A stretch of 64,000 nt of DNA from Companilactobacillus musae (GTDB taxonomy: Bacteria > Bacillota > Bacilli > Lactobacillales > Lactobacillaceae), in NCBI RefSeq assembly GCF_003967595.1, contig NZ_BIFW01000008.1:60969-124968 (forward strand), written 5' to 3'. A program made the translations under genes and the position numbers. This document shows, in pieces, positions 15,702 through 24,836 of the stretch. The notes below the pieces were generated by a model. That model was not told where the DNA came from. It was given only the letters and a program-made list of their open reading frames with translations, and searched no databases. How positions within the stretch are numbered: the stretch's first letter is position 1; each line of letters starts with the position of its first letter.

Positions 15702-16811
15702 ATGGCCGTATTAAAACGTGTATTTTCAGATAGGGTGTTGTGGATTGCTGGAGCAGCAGCTATTCTTACATCTATCTTCATCAGTCCACCACAGATGATG
15801 GACATTAATTGGAAGACACTTGCATCACTACTATCTATGATGATTATAATCCAAATCTATGATTATTTGGACTTTCTAAAATATTATGCTGCGTATATGA
15901 CTCATAAAGCCAAAACTACGCGGCAAATGATTTTTATGCTAGCTTCCTTAGCATTCTTCGGAGCTATGTTCTTAACTAATGATGTTACGATTTTAACTTT
16001 AGTTCCTTTATTCTATCAACTTTCCAAACATATAAAAGTAAACCCGATCTTTCCAGTGATACTTATTGCGATGGCTGCTAACCTTGGAAGTATTTTTACC
16101 CCGTTTGGTAACACCCATAATTTATTCCTGCTAACGCACTTTAACTTAGGAATCAAACAATTCTTTATCATGTCAACGCCGATAACAATTGTTACTTTCA
16201 TAGCAATTTTTCTAGCTACTCGATTTTTTTCAAAAGATCCAATTGAATTGACCGAATTGCCAGCTGTGGAATTGAATATTCCTAGTTTAACTTTGACAGT
16301 TGCTGTTACAGTAGTAATTTTCTTAGGGATCTTTTCTGTTATTCCTATGTGGGGTTCATTGATTGCGGCATTACTATTGGTAATTTTTATTAATCCGCAT
16401 ATTCTTGAATCAGTTGATTACTCAATCGTGTTGATTTTCATGTGCTTCTTCATTGCCGTTGGTAATATTAACCGTGAACCAGCAATTGTTAATAATCTAC
16501 ATCAGTTTTTGCAAACAAGAACAAGCACTTACTTAACATCGATCATTACCAGTCAATTTATTAGTAATGTTCCAACAACTATTCTGGTTTCTAAATTCTC
16601 CAAATATGTTCATGCCATTTTCTTAGGTACAAACATTGGTGGTTTAGGTACTGTAGTGGGTTCATTGGCTAATTTATTGGCTTTCAAACAATATAGATTT
16701 TTCTTTAAGAAAAACCCTGGTAAATATTTATTATACTTTACAATAATTAACTTTATTATGTTAATTATTATTGGTACAATCGGATTCTTCTTAATTGATT
16801 TTGGACTTTAA
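15702..16811 (+). CDS. Anion permease, ArsB/CitM (IT) superfamily
   Basis: A 369-aa integral membrane protein with about 10 predicted helices. Two internal repeats each hold a conserved loop: FLTNDVTILTLVPLF with NLGSIFTPFGNTHNL in the first half, and FISNVPTTILVSKF with GTNIGGLGTVVGSLANLL in the second. This is the citrate-transporter/arsenite-permease/NhaD architecture. Substrate prediction (dicarboxylate, citrate, arsenite or Na+) is not possible from sequence alone. It is shorter than most ArsB (about 430 aa). GGGG lies upstream of the start. It is monocistronic with a terminator at 16815-16859. Confidence 0.82.
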   Translation: MAVLKRVFSDRVLWIAGAAAILTSIFISPPQMMDINWKTLASLLSMMIIIQIYDYLDFLKYYAAYMTHKAKTTRQMIFMLASLAFFGAMFLTNDVTILTLVPLFYQLSKHIKVNPIFPVILIAMAANLGSIFTPFGNTHNLFLLTHFNLGIKQFFIMSTPITIVTFIAIFLATRFFSKDPIELTELPAVELNIPSLTLTVAVTVVIFLGIFSVIPMWGSLIAALLLVIFINPHILESVDYSIVLIFMCFFIAVGNINREPAIVNNLHQFLQTRTSTYLTSIITSQFISNVPTTILVSKFSKYVHAIFLGTNIGGLGTVVGSLANLLAFKQYRFFFKKNPGKYLLYFTIINFIMLIIIGTIGFFLIDFGL

Positions 16812-16814
16812 ACA

Positions 16815-16859
16815 CAAAAAAAAGGATTACTAACTGTATAAAGTTAGTAATCCTTTTTT
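16815..16859. terminator. Bidirectional terminator
   Basis: Perfect GGATTACTAACT / AGTTAGTAATCC hairpin with A-run before and T-run after, between the convergent permease and ClbS-like genes. Confidence 0.9.
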
Positions 16860-16864
16860 GATGT

Positions 16865-17398
16865 CTATGAGTTTACTGCTTTTTTATCTCTTAAATTAAA
16901 ATTCTTCCACTTTCTAACCTGTCTACTATAGTTATTAAATGGAGAAACCGCATTGATTCTGATCCACTTAGCTACTGGCCACATTGCTTTTGTTGTTGCC
17001 CACTTACGTTCACCAGGTTTAAACAATTCATCATGTGACATATCAGAGATCCAAGAAATTAATTCAGCCACAACACTACCAAGTTCAGCCTTTTCATTCT
17101 CGATGCCATCTGAACCATACTTAATGTTGAAGTCATGGTACAACTGACGCATTTGATCCCACTTGTATCCTGGAGTTGGGGTAGTAATCTTTTCCCCACC
17201 AGATTCTGCTTTCTCCCATGATAAAATCATATTAATCCAACCGACCTGATATGAGAGCATTTCTCTTGGAGTTTTATCCACTTGATCAATTTTTTCATCA
17301 GCAACATCGTCGCTAATTCCCTCATATTCATCAATGAACTTATGATAACTCTCTTTAATCTGGTCTATCAATTCTTCTGAATTTTTATATACCTGCAT
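16865..17398 (-). CDS. ClbS/DfsB-family four-helix-bundle protein
   Basis: The 177-aa product matches the ClbS/DfsB (DUF1706) family by length and motifs: an early YHKFIDEYE segment, the helix MLSYQVGWINMILSWE, PGYKWDQMRQLYHDF, and the terminal AKWIRINAVSPFNNYSRQVRKWK. The Escherichia coli member protects against colibactin; most others have no known role, so I infer only a possible stress or damage-protection function. I chose ATG 17396-17398 (MQVYKNSEELI) as the homologous start; in-frame ATGs at 17416 and 17449 would add 6 or 17 residues. Confidence 0.75.
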   Translation of the reverse strand: MQVYKNSEELIDQIKESYHKFIDEYEGISDDVADEKIDQVDKTPREMLSYQVGWINMILSWEKAESGGEKITTPTPGYKWDQMRQLYHDFNIKYGSDGIENEKAELGSVVAELISWISDMSHDELFKPGERKWATTKAMWPVAKWIRINAVSPFNNYSRQVRKWKNFNLRDKKAVNS

Positions 17399-17560
17399 GC
17401 CTTCGCTACCTTTCATTGATTTACGGTTCCCAAAACGGGAACATCCCAATTTCTATTATAGACCCGTAATTGTCACTTTGGGTAAAAAAAGCTCATGACA
17501 TAACAAAAAAGTAGTGAGAAAACGTTTTATTTATGTTATATTGATTTGTTATGCACAAAA

Positions 17561-17596
17561 AAGCTTGTAGATTCGAACAAATCTACAAGCTTTTTT
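17561..17596. terminator. Terminator behind pepD copy 1
   Basis: AAGCTTGTAGATT / AATCTACAAGCTT hairpin with A- and T-runs on both sides. On the minus strand it ends the dipeptidase transcript, leaving the family 3 repeats inside its 3' untranslated region. Confidence 0.85.
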
Positions 17597-17655
17597 ACTG
17601 GGAATTTCTTTGTTTTTTTAAATTATTTTTTAAATCATATATAGGCAGCGACTTT

Positions 17656-17777
17656 GAAACGAGCTACGATGGAGCAGCTCCTTCTTCACTCTCTAATTAA
17701 AACGAGCTGCACAAGGGCAACCCATTCCGATACTTAGGCAAATCCTCGTGGGCTAACCGCCCTTGTTTCGCTCTCTA
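17656..17777 (-). repeat. Family 3 array, two shortened units
   Basis: Two units on the minus strand: 17699-17777 (the apical hairpin is reduced) and 17656-17696 (only the basal parts remain). The first unit begins TAGAGAGCGAAAC, where TAG is the stop codon of pepD. The distal flank reads ...GCTGCCTATATATG, the tail shared by other arrays. Confidence 0.7.
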
Positions 17778-19199
17778 AAGATTTGGGTCCATCTTGAATG
17801 TTAACTTGCTCAACTCGGTTCCTTTTGTAACTAAATCTGCCATATGGCTCTTAGTTACTTCGTTAAAGTGCTTAGCAATTAACTTATTTTGTTCGGTTAA
17901 ATAATCGGTTACTTCAATATCATCCATTTTTTCAACGGCGTGATCGACTTCTTCTATCTTTTGACGTGCCCACTCTGATAGTTCTTTTTGATAGTCTAAG
18001 TTAGGTTCTACAAACTCGCTGTAATGACTTTCGACTACAAACTCTAACGCCGTATACAGCCAATAAGCACTTTTTAGATCCATTTTTTCTGGTGTATAAC
18101 TATATGACTTATCAATCTCGTTAGCATTAGTAAAGAATGGTACATAAGCACTGAAACATGGCATTCCTAAACCTTTCCATTCTATTGCAGCACTTGAAAT
18201 TTTTTCAGGATCGCGCATTTGTAATATATGAGAGTTCATTGTTCTAGACAAGCAGATGGCACGATAACGCTTCTTATCTTCCTCACTACCGTTTCCCATT
18301 GGATCAAACTTTGTTTCGTTGTAATGAGATGCTAAGATTTTTTGAATATCTTCAACTGCTATTTTTTTCTCTGGTTTTCTCAAAAATGGCAGTTCAGAAG
18401 ACTCTGGATCTTGTTCAATCGAAGGATTTAATACTTTTTGTCCGTACCAAACTCTTGGAGTATTGTAATGACGATCTTTTTTAGTATCTGTACCAAAAAT
18501 ATGTCTGAAGTCCCAACGATCAAAATCAGGATTTAAATTATGCTTTTCGACAAACTCCTGAATACCATCTGACCACATGTAATTATCAGTATCTTCAAAA
18601 TCGATGTCTTCAATGCCAATTTGATTGGCAGCTACTACGTAACAATCATCAGGAATTTTAATGGCAACCCAATGATGTCCGGTGGCAATTTCCATATACC
18701 AAATTTCATCTTTATCGAAAAACTCTACCCCATTGCTTTCAGTTGATCCATATTTAGCAATTAAATCTCCTAAATATTTCACACCTTCACGAGCAGAATT
18801 AATATATGGCAAGACTAAAGTTGTAATTGAATCCTCAGCTACGCCATTTTCTATCAAAGGATCATAAGCCAACACCTTTTCATTGGCCATGACACTTTCT
18901 GTAGCACTCATTCCAACGTTTTTTTCATTAATACCGTCTTCTTCATAATAACCTTCATCTTGATTGGCATCAGGCGATGTAGTGTAACGATAACCGGTTT
19001 CTGGTAGTTCAACTGTTAACTTATTATATGGTGAAACATAAGTCTGATGACGATTGGTAACGGCTGGTTGAACATAGAATTTCTTAGGCCAATTAGCGAC
19101 AAAATTATCTTCATTTCTAGCTATATAGTTAGCTCCGTCCATCGAGGCTTTTTTGCCAACCATAATTGAAGTACAAGCGGAATGAGCATGTCTTTTCAT
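17775..19199 (-). CDS. pepD: C69-family dipeptidase, copy 1
   Basis: 474-aa Ntn-type dipeptidase of the PepD/PepDA group, which hydrolyses many dipeptides in the cytoplasm. A short propeptide precedes the nucleophile Cys9 in SACTSIMVGKKASMDGA. RNEDN and the WYMEIATGHHWVAIKIPDD and DRWDFRHIFGTD blocks are family hallmarks. It ends LSKLTFKMDPNL. It is the last gene of the sdaAB-sdaAA-pepD unit (21 bp after sdaAA), linking peptide breakdown with serine deamination. A close paralogue is at 21203-22639. The stop codon overlaps the start of a family 3 repeat. Confidence 0.94.
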   Translation of the reverse strand: MKRHAHSACTSIMVGKKASMDGANYIARNEDNFVANWPKKFYVQPAVTNRHQTYVSPYNKLTVELPETGYRYTTSPDANQDEGYYEEDGINEKNVGMSATESVMANEKVLAYDPLIENGVAEDSITTLVLPYINSAREGVKYLGDLIAKYGSTESNGVEFFDKDEIWYMEIATGHHWVAIKIPDDCYVVAANQIGIEDIDFEDTDNYMWSDGIQEFVEKHNLNPDFDRWDFRHIFGTDTKKDRHYNTPRVWYGQKVLNPSIEQDPESSELPFLRKPEKKIAVEDIQKILASHYNETKFDPMGNGSEEDKKRYRAICLSRTMNSHILQMRDPEKISSAAIEWKGLGMPCFSAYVPFFTNANEIDKSYSYTPEKMDLKSAYWLYTALEFVVESHYSEFVEPNLDYQKELSEWARQKIEEVDHAVEKMDDIEVTDYLTEQNKLIAKHFNEVTKSHMADLVTKGTELSKLTFKMDPNL

Positions 19200-19220
19200 A
19201 TTTAAAATCCCTTTCTATTT

Positions 19221-20087
19221 CTAATCTCCGAAAATTTCTTTTTTCAATTTCAAAGCTGTTGGTGTAGTAGCCATGCCACCTTCTGCTGTTTCTTTAAAGA
19301 TCGAAGGCATTTGTTGACCAACTTTATGCATTGCTTCAACCACCTCGTCAACCGGAATAACACTCTTAATGCCAGCTAAGGCCATATCAGCCGAGATCAT
19401 TGCCTGTGAAGAACCCAAAGCATTTCTCTTTACACATGGAACTTCTACTAATCCTGCCACAGGATCACAAACTAATCCCATCATATTCTGTAAGGTTATC
19501 GATATGGCTTCGGCAGCTTGTTGAGCAGTACCACCCTTTGCGCAGACCAAAGCTGCTGAAGCCATTGCTGCAGCAGAACCTACTTCAGCTTGACAACCAC
19601 CTTCTGCCCCAGCAATTGAAGAATTATTAGCAATTACCAAGCCAAAAGCACCGGCAGTAAATAAAAAGTCTACTTGTTGATCACGAGTCATTTTTAATCT
19701 ATCTCTAACGGCCACCAAAACTCCGGCTAAAACACCAGCACTACCAGCAGTTGGAGTGGCACAGATCAATCCCATTTTGGCATTGACTTCATTTACAGCT
19801 ACAGCATTTCTGACCGCTTCAAGAATAGGTTCTCCACTAAGAAAGTCGCCCTTAGCCAAGTATTCATCCATCAACTTAGCATCTCCACCTGTCAAACCTG
19901 TTACAGATCTGACACCAGCAACACCTTCCTTGATCGACTCCTCCATTACTTTTAAATTACGTTCCATTTGTATACGAATAAACTCTTTGCTACGATCGGT
20001 ATTTTCCATTTCAGTTTGAACCATCAAGTCAGCAACAGAATCATAATCAGCACTTTTTTCAACTAACTCTTTAATTGTATAAAACAT
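19221..20087 (-). CDS. sdaAA: L-serine dehydratase alpha subunit
   Basis: 288 aa, usual size. With the beta subunit it deaminates L-serine to pyruvate and ammonia using an oxygen-sensitive [4Fe-4S] cluster. Family motifs are CATPTAGSAGVLAGVL, the Cys-bearing VCDPVAGLVEVPCVKRNA and GGCQAEVGSAAAMASAA. AGGGG precedes the ATG. It lies 11 bp after sdaAB and 21 bp before pepD copy 1. Confidence 0.96.
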   Translation of the reverse strand: MFYTIKELVEKSADYDSVADLMVQTEMENTDRSKEFIRIQMERNLKVMEESIKEGVAGVRSVTGLTGGDAKLMDEYLAKGDFLSGEPILEAVRNAVAVNEVNAKMGLICATPTAGSAGVLAGVLVAVRDRLKMTRDQQVDFLFTAGAFGLVIANNSSIAGAEGGCQAEVGSAAAMASAALVCAKGGTAQQAAEAISITLQNMMGLVCDPVAGLVEVPCVKRNALGSSQAMISADMALAGIKSVIPVDEVVEAMHKVGQQMPSIFKETAEGGMATTPTALKLKKEIFGD

Positions 20088-20098
20088 CCTGTCATCCC

Positions 20099-20770
20099 CT
20101 ATTCAAAATATGTAGCGTTGTCGACATTAGGCAATGCTTTTAATTTTTCTAAAATTTCCGAACGATCACGACGCTCATCAACCTCAATTATCATAATGGC
20201 TTTTTCACCCTTCGATGCCCGAGTAACTGTCATCGTTCCGATATTAATATTGAATTCAGAAAATACATCAGTTACTTTGGCAATCATTCCTGCCACATCT
20301 TGATGAACAGTGATATAAGTCGGAGTTCCTAAGCTCAACGACATTTTAAACCCATTGATTTCAGAAATTTGAATATTGCCGCCACCTATTGAAACACCAG
20401 TTACTGATAACTCATGGTCTCCTTTGACCAAAGTTATTTTGGCTGTATTAGGGTGATCGACTTTATCACTTTTAGGAACAAAAGCAACTTTAATTCCTTG
20501 TTCATAGGCTATTTTCAAAGAATCGGATAATCTTCTATCATCTGGTTCCATTCCTAACAAGCCACCAACAATAGCGACATCTGTTCCATGGCCTCGATAA
20601 GTTTTTGCAAAAGATTCATATAAATCAATCGTTATTTTATCTGGTTTTTCACCAAAGATATCATGTACCACTTTTCCGATACGGGCAGCTCCGGCAGTGT
20701 GAGAACTACTGGGTCCAACCATTACTGGACCGATGATATCAAAAACACTCTTAAATCTTATACCTTTCAT
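20099..20770 (-). CDS. sdaAB: L-serine dehydratase beta subunit
   Basis: 223 aa. The N-terminal part has the SDH-beta motif FDIIGPVMVGPSSSHTAGAARIG. The C-terminal part (about 145-223, ITVHQDVAGMIAKVTDVFSE) is an ACT domain, normal for Gram-positive SdaAB and possibly a serine sensor. AGGGG precedes the ATG. First gene of the three-gene unit. Confidence 0.96.
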   Translation of the reverse strand: MKGIRFKSVFDIIGPVMVGPSSSHTAGAARIGKVVHDIFGEKPDKITIDLYESFAKTYRGHGTDVAIVGGLLGMEPDDRRLSDSLKIAYEQGIKVAFVPKSDKVDHPNTAKITLVKGDHELSVTGVSIGGGNIQISEINGFKMSLSLGTPTYITVHQDVAGMIAKVTDVFSEFNINIGTMTVTRASKGEKAIMIIEVDERRDRSEILEKLKALPNVDNATYFE

Positions 20771-20856
20771 GATATTTACCCCTAAATTATTTACGTTATT
20801 TAAAGTTTACAATTATTGATTGTGAAATTCATCATTATTTTTGTTTTTGAGAGATT

Positions 20857-20909
20857 GAAAAAACCGATAGCTACAATTTCTCTTGAGAGGTGAAATTGAG
20901 GTTATCGGT
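20857..20909 (-). terminator. Terminator behind pepD copy 2
   Basis: Minus strand ACCGATAacCtcAATTTC / GAAATTgtaGcTATCGGT hairpin then six T. It ends the transcript that carries pepD copy 2 and its two family 3 units. Confidence 0.8.
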
Positions 20910-20953
20910 CTTTTTGATTTTATTAAGTCAAGAATATATATGAGCGGTGGCTT

Positions 20954-21207
20954 CAAAACGAGCTATGGTGGAGCAACTCCTTCCGGTTAAGTCAACTTTC
21001 TGTGTCACTTGCTTCACAAGTAACTCAGAAAGTAGTCTTAATCCTCGGGAGCTGACCGCTCCATCTTCGCTCTCTAATTAAAACGAGCTACACAGGGGCA
21101 ACTCCTTCCGGTTAACTACGCGTTGGAAACTACATGCAAACTACGCATGTAATTTCTAACGCTACGTTAATCCTCAGGAGCTGAGCGCCCCTGTTTCGCT
21201 CTCTAAA
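20954..21207 (-). repeat. Family 3 array, two units
   Basis: Units 21079-21207 and 20954-21077 on the minus strand. The first starts at the pepD stop codon (TAGAGAGCGAAAC). Its apical stem is ACATGC / GCATGT. The second unit has an unrelated apical hairpin (CTTTCTGAGTTACTTG / CAAGTGACACAGAAAG) on a conserved base. The tail is GCCACCGCTCATATATA. Confidence 0.8.
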
Positions 21208-22639
21208 GATTTGGATCCATCTTGAATGTTAACTTGCTCAATTCAGTTCCCTTTGTAACTAAATCTGCTAGGTGTTCCATGGTCTTTTCATTATAATGTT
21301 TTACAATTTCATGGTTTTGTTCTGTCAAATAGTCGGTCAATTCTTCTCCGTTCATTGACACGGCTTTTTGATCAACGGCATCTATTTTACGACGAGCCCA
21401 GGCCGAAAGATCTTTTTGGTAATCTAGGTTTGGTTCTACAAACTCTTTGTAATGTGACTCTACTACCATGGCCAAAGCCTCATACATCCAATATGCACTC
21501 TTTAAATCCATTTTTTCTGGTGTATAGCTGTACGATTCATCAATATCTTTGGCGTTGGTGAAAAATGGCACTTGTGGGCAGAAACTTGGGATTCCAAATC
21601 CAGTCCATTCTACTCCGGCAGCACCATTTTTATCAGAATCTCTCATTTGAAGAATATGAGAATTGGCTGTTCTTGATAATGATATGGCACGATAAGTTCT
21701 TCTATCATGATCACTACCACTACCCAATGGATCATATTTTGTTTCATTGTAATGGGATTTCAAAATATATTGAATATCTTCAACTGCAATCTTTTTTTCT
21801 GGCTTTCTGATAAAGGGAAGTTCTGGTGATTCCGGATCTTGTGTATCATCTGATGGATTGAAATAACGTTGGGCAAACCATACTCTTGGTGTGTTGTAAT
21901 GATGATCTTGTTCCGTATCAGTTCCAAAAATATGTCTAAAGTCCCAACGGTCAAAATCTGGATTTAAATTATGTGATGCAACGAAATCTTGAATCCCATC
22001 AGCCCACATGTAATTATCGGGATCATCAAAATCTATATCTTGAATGGCTACTTGATTAGCTGCCACGGCATAGCAATCATCTGGAATACGAACGGCTACC
22101 CATTGATGTCCAGTAACTATTTCCATATACCAAACTTCATTTTTATCATTGAATTGAAGTCCATTACCTTCAGCAGAACCATATTTGGCAACTAAATTTC
22201 CTAAATATTTCACACCATCTCTAGCAGAATCAATATATGGCAATACCAAGGTTGCTAATGAATCTTCAGCCAAACCGTTTTTTACATATGGATCAAATGC
22301 CAAAACTTTTTCATTGGCATAAACACTTTCAGTTGCACTGATACCAACATTTTTTTCGTTAAAACCATCTTCTTCATTAGGACCAGTACTTTGGTCGGCG
22401 TCCAAAGTTGAAGTATAGCGATAACCATTTTCAGGATATGGTGCTGTCATTTTATTATAAGGTGAAACATAAGTTTCATGACGGTCTGAAACAGCTGGTT
22501 GGACAATAACTCGTTTTCTGTAGATAGCGTTTAAGCGATCTTCATTTCTGGAAATATAAGTAGCTCCATCCATAGAAGCCTTTTTACCTACCATAATTGA
22601 AGTACAAGCAGATGATTCGATACGATCTAGCTCAGTCAT
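21203..22639 (-). CDS. pepD: C69-family dipeptidase, copy 2
   Basis: 478-aa paralogue of the 17775-19199 gene, clearly similar over its whole length and identical over the last residues. Nucleophile Cys12 is in SSACTSIMVGKKASMDGA. The start is ATG 22637-22639, with GGGGG 8 nt upstream; the in-frame ATG at 22654 lies inside or before that site. Likely a cytoplasmic dipeptidase with a somewhat different specificity from copy 1. It is monocistronic and divergent from a GntR regulator at 22841. The 3' end carries two family 3 repeats and a terminator at 20857. Confidence 0.93.
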   Translation of the reverse strand: MTELDRIESSACTSIMVGKKASMDGATYISRNEDRLNAIYRKRVIVQPAVSDRHETYVSPYNKMTAPYPENGYRYTSTLDADQSTGPNEEDGFNEKNVGISATESVYANEKVLAFDPYVKNGLAEDSLATLVLPYIDSARDGVKYLGNLVAKYGSAEGNGLQFNDKNEVWYMEIVTGHQWVAVRIPDDCYAVAANQVAIQDIDFDDPDNYMWADGIQDFVASHNLNPDFDRWDFRHIFGTDTEQDHHYNTPRVWFAQRYFNPSDDTQDPESPELPFIRKPEKKIAVEDIQYILKSHYNETKYDPLGSGSDHDRRTYRAISLSRTANSHILQMRDSDKNGAAGVEWTGFGIPSFCPQVPFFTNAKDIDESYSYTPEKMDLKSAYWMYEALAMVVESHYKEFVEPNLDYQKDLSAWARRKIDAVDQKAVSMNGEELTDYLTEQNHEIVKHYNEKTMEHLADLVTKGTELSKLTFKMDPNL

Positions 22640-22816
22640 TTTATTTTCCCCCATTGTCTATTATTCATTTATTATGATACTCGTTCTATCCTGCAAATCC
22701 GACACTAACTCATAAAAACGCAACTTAAATAATTTTTTTATTCAATAATTAATCTATTGGTGAAATTATGTGCCAAACGGCTCAAAAATGATTTATTAAT
22801 GATAAACTAAGTTTGT

Positions 22817-22834
22817 AATTGGTCTAGAGAGGTT
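22817..22834. promoter_or_regulatory. Possible GntR operator before the 22841 regulator
   Basis: AATTGGTCTAGAGAGGTT contains the half-site ATTGGTCTAGA known for NagR/YvoA-type GntR proteins (full palindrome TGGTCTAGACCA); the right half is imperfect. It overlaps the ribosome binding site of the regulator gene, which fits autorepression. Confidence 0.45.
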
Positions 22835-22840
22835 GATAAT

Positions 22841-23566
22841 ATGGCATACAAATACAAAGAGGTCGCTGAAACATTACGACAAGAAATCAAGTCAGGTAAA
22901 TATTCTCCTGGAGAACTATTACCTGATCAAAATCAAATTGCTAAAAACTTTAACACTACCAGAATCACTGTTCACAAGGCACTCCAACTCTTAATTATTG
23001 AGGGAATGATTTATTCCAAACGTGGTTCAGGAACCTATGTTAGAAAAGACTATTCTCCCGACGATCATGATCCCACCTTTGGAAAGGTTTCTCCAATTGA
23101 CAAGCCTTTTGGAGCAACCAGAACTAACAAAGGAAAACTAGTTACAAGCAAAGTTTTAGAATTATCCGCTCGCATTCCCACTGAAGAAGAAGCCAATAAA
23201 CTTCTTATCCAGCCAACTGAGCCTGTCTACGTTATTCGCCGTATTCGTTACGTTAATGGAGTGATATTTGCTTATGAACATACCATTATGCCAACAGCTA
23301 TCACGACATTAACTGAAGATATCCTTGAAAAATCAATCTACGGACATCTTCAAAAAGAAGGACTTAGAGTTGAGGGAACCCATCGAATTGTCAGTGCTGA
23401 TAAAGCCAATCAAATTGATGTAGATTCAGGAATAGCTGAAAATTTAGGCGAACCCGTTTTGGTAATCGATCAATTAAGTTATCTAGACGACGGACAGCCA
23501 TTCGAAATATCAGAATCAAGGTTTCCTTATAGAACAAGCAAACTAACAGCAGATATTACATTATAA
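22841..23566 (+). CDS. GntR-family regulator with UTRA domain
   Basis: 241 aa. Winged HTH at about 5-70 (FNTTRITVHKALQLLIIEGMI, wing SKRGSGTYV) and a UTRA domain at about 95-235 (EPVYVIRRIRYVNG... DGQPFEISESRFPYR). It belongs to the HutC/YvoA subfamily. It stands divergent to pepD copy 2 with 200 bp between, so it may control the dipeptidase as well as itself. It is only distantly related to the xfp-linked regulator. The effector is unknown. Confidence 0.88.
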   Translation: MAYKYKEVAETLRQEIKSGKYSPGELLPDQNQIAKNFNTTRITVHKALQLLIIEGMIYSKRGSGTYVRKDYSPDDHDPTFGKVSPIDKPFGATRTNKGKLVTSKVLELSARIPTEEEANKLLIQPTEPVYVIRRIRYVNGVIFAYEHTIMPTAITTLTEDILEKSIYGHLQKEGLRVEGTHRIVSADKANQIDVDSGIAENLGEPVLVIDQLSYLDDGQPFEISESRFPYRTSKLTADITL

Positions 23567-23595
23567 AAAATGAATTCAACTCGTCTAATATATTC

Positions 23596-23646
23596 AAAAA
23601 GATCCCCATGCGTAACCAATTGATGGCCATCGTATGAGGATCTTTT
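23596..23646. terminator. Family 4 nested-hairpin terminator
   Basis: AAAAGATCCcCATgCG ... CGtATGaGGATCTTTT with an inner ACCA / TGG pairing. It lies between convergent genes and is closely related to 53026-53074. Confidence 0.75.
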
Positions 23647-23658
23647 ATTGCTTGAAAC

Positions 23659-24681
23659 TTAGTAAGTATTATTAGTGTAATAAGTAGTATCTAAACCAAA
23701 AGTATCATAATCAGTACTATCTTCATCTTCAAAAAATTCTTTATTCTTAGCATTCAATTTAGTTTCGGTATTATCCAAAGTCTGCTGCTTCAATCCTAAA
23801 TTCTCACGTAATTTATCAGAAGCATTTTGCATAGTTGAAGTTGGTAAAACTTGATAAGAACTTTCATTGATCCAAGCCGTCTTACCTTGAATCTGATTGA
23901 AATCCATATGCTTTGAACTACCATTATATTTCAAAACAATCTGATCAATTTGGCTAGTAGTCAAATCAGTACTAATATCATTGCCTAACTGTTTGATCAA
24001 GTCCGGTACTTTAACTAAATACTTGGGCTCTTCTAGTTTATGTACAACTGCCTTTAAAATTTGTTGCTGACGAATCTGACGTCCATAATCGCCACGTGGA
24101 TCTTGGTAACGCATACGAGCATACGTCAAAGCTTCTTTACCGTTCAAATGATGTGTACCCTTGGGAATCGTAACTCCGTCAAAAGATACCTTCAAATCAC
24201 TTGTTACTGTCACACCGCCAACAAAGTCGACAGTCTTTTCCAAAGCTTCCATATTAATAGCAACATGGTAATCAACTGGAACCCCTAACAAATTACCGAC
24301 CGTACTCTTAGCCATCTTCGATAAGCCAATATTATAAGCTGCATTGACCTTCTGAACATTCTTTTGCTTATCTCCAACCATCTCAGCCAAAGCATCACGA
24401 GGAATTGAATAAGCAACCGTCTTTTTCTTTTGAGGGTTAAGTGTCAAAAGCATCATCGTATCAGAATTACCACGATCAACACGCCCATCCGTTCCCGTAT
24501 CAGCACCTAACAATAGAATCGAAAACGGCTTACTACTATTTATTTTCTTTGATACACTCTTTTTACTGGTATTTAAAGAATTCAATGATTGCTGTGTACG
24601 ATAAACAAAGAAACCACCAATTCCCAAAGCCACCACTAAAATTAACCCAATTATGATAGAAATTATTTTTATTTTTTTCAT
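23659..24681 (-). CDS. LytR-CpsA-Psr (LCP) family cell-wall ligase
   Basis: 340-aa protein with a short cytoplasmic N-terminus (MKKIKI), one membrane helix (about 8-27) and an extracellular LCP domain (about 50-290). LCP enzymes attach wall teichoic acid or polysaccharide to peptidoglycan. Visible motifs: LLLGADTGTDGRVDRGNSDTM, AYSIPRDAL, VNAAYNIG, GGVTVTSDL, NGKEALTYARMRYQDPRGDYGRQIRQQ with the catalytic Arg residues. A disordered acidic/Asn/Tyr-rich tail follows. It is monocistronic and not linked to a polysaccharide cluster here. Confidence 0.93.
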   Translation of the reverse strand: MKKIKIISIIIGLILVVALGIGGFFVYRTQQSLNSLNTSKKSVSKKINSSKPFSILLLGADTGTDGRVDRGNSDTMMLLTLNPQKKKTVAYSIPRDALAEMVGDKQKNVQKVNAAYNIGLSKMAKSTVGNLLGVPVDYHVAINMEALEKTVDFVGGVTVTSDLKVSFDGVTIPKGTHHLNGKEALTYARMRYQDPRGDYGRQIRQQQILKAVVHKLEEPKYLVKVPDLIKQLGNDISTDLTTSQIDQIVLKYNGSSKHMDFNQIQGKTAWINESSYQVLPTSTMQNASDKLRENLGLKQQTLDNTETKLNAKNKEFFEDEDSTDYDTFGLDTTYYTNNTY

Positions 24682-24836
24682 TATTTATATCCTATATTTT
24701 AATATTTCCCATTATAAAACGAATTATTTCCATTCCGCAAACTTTTTTAAGAGACATATTCCCAAAATATCGCTTTCAAATATTAAACCAAAATGTTAGG
24801 CTCAAATTATAAATTTCTTTTAGGGGAAGTGTCATC

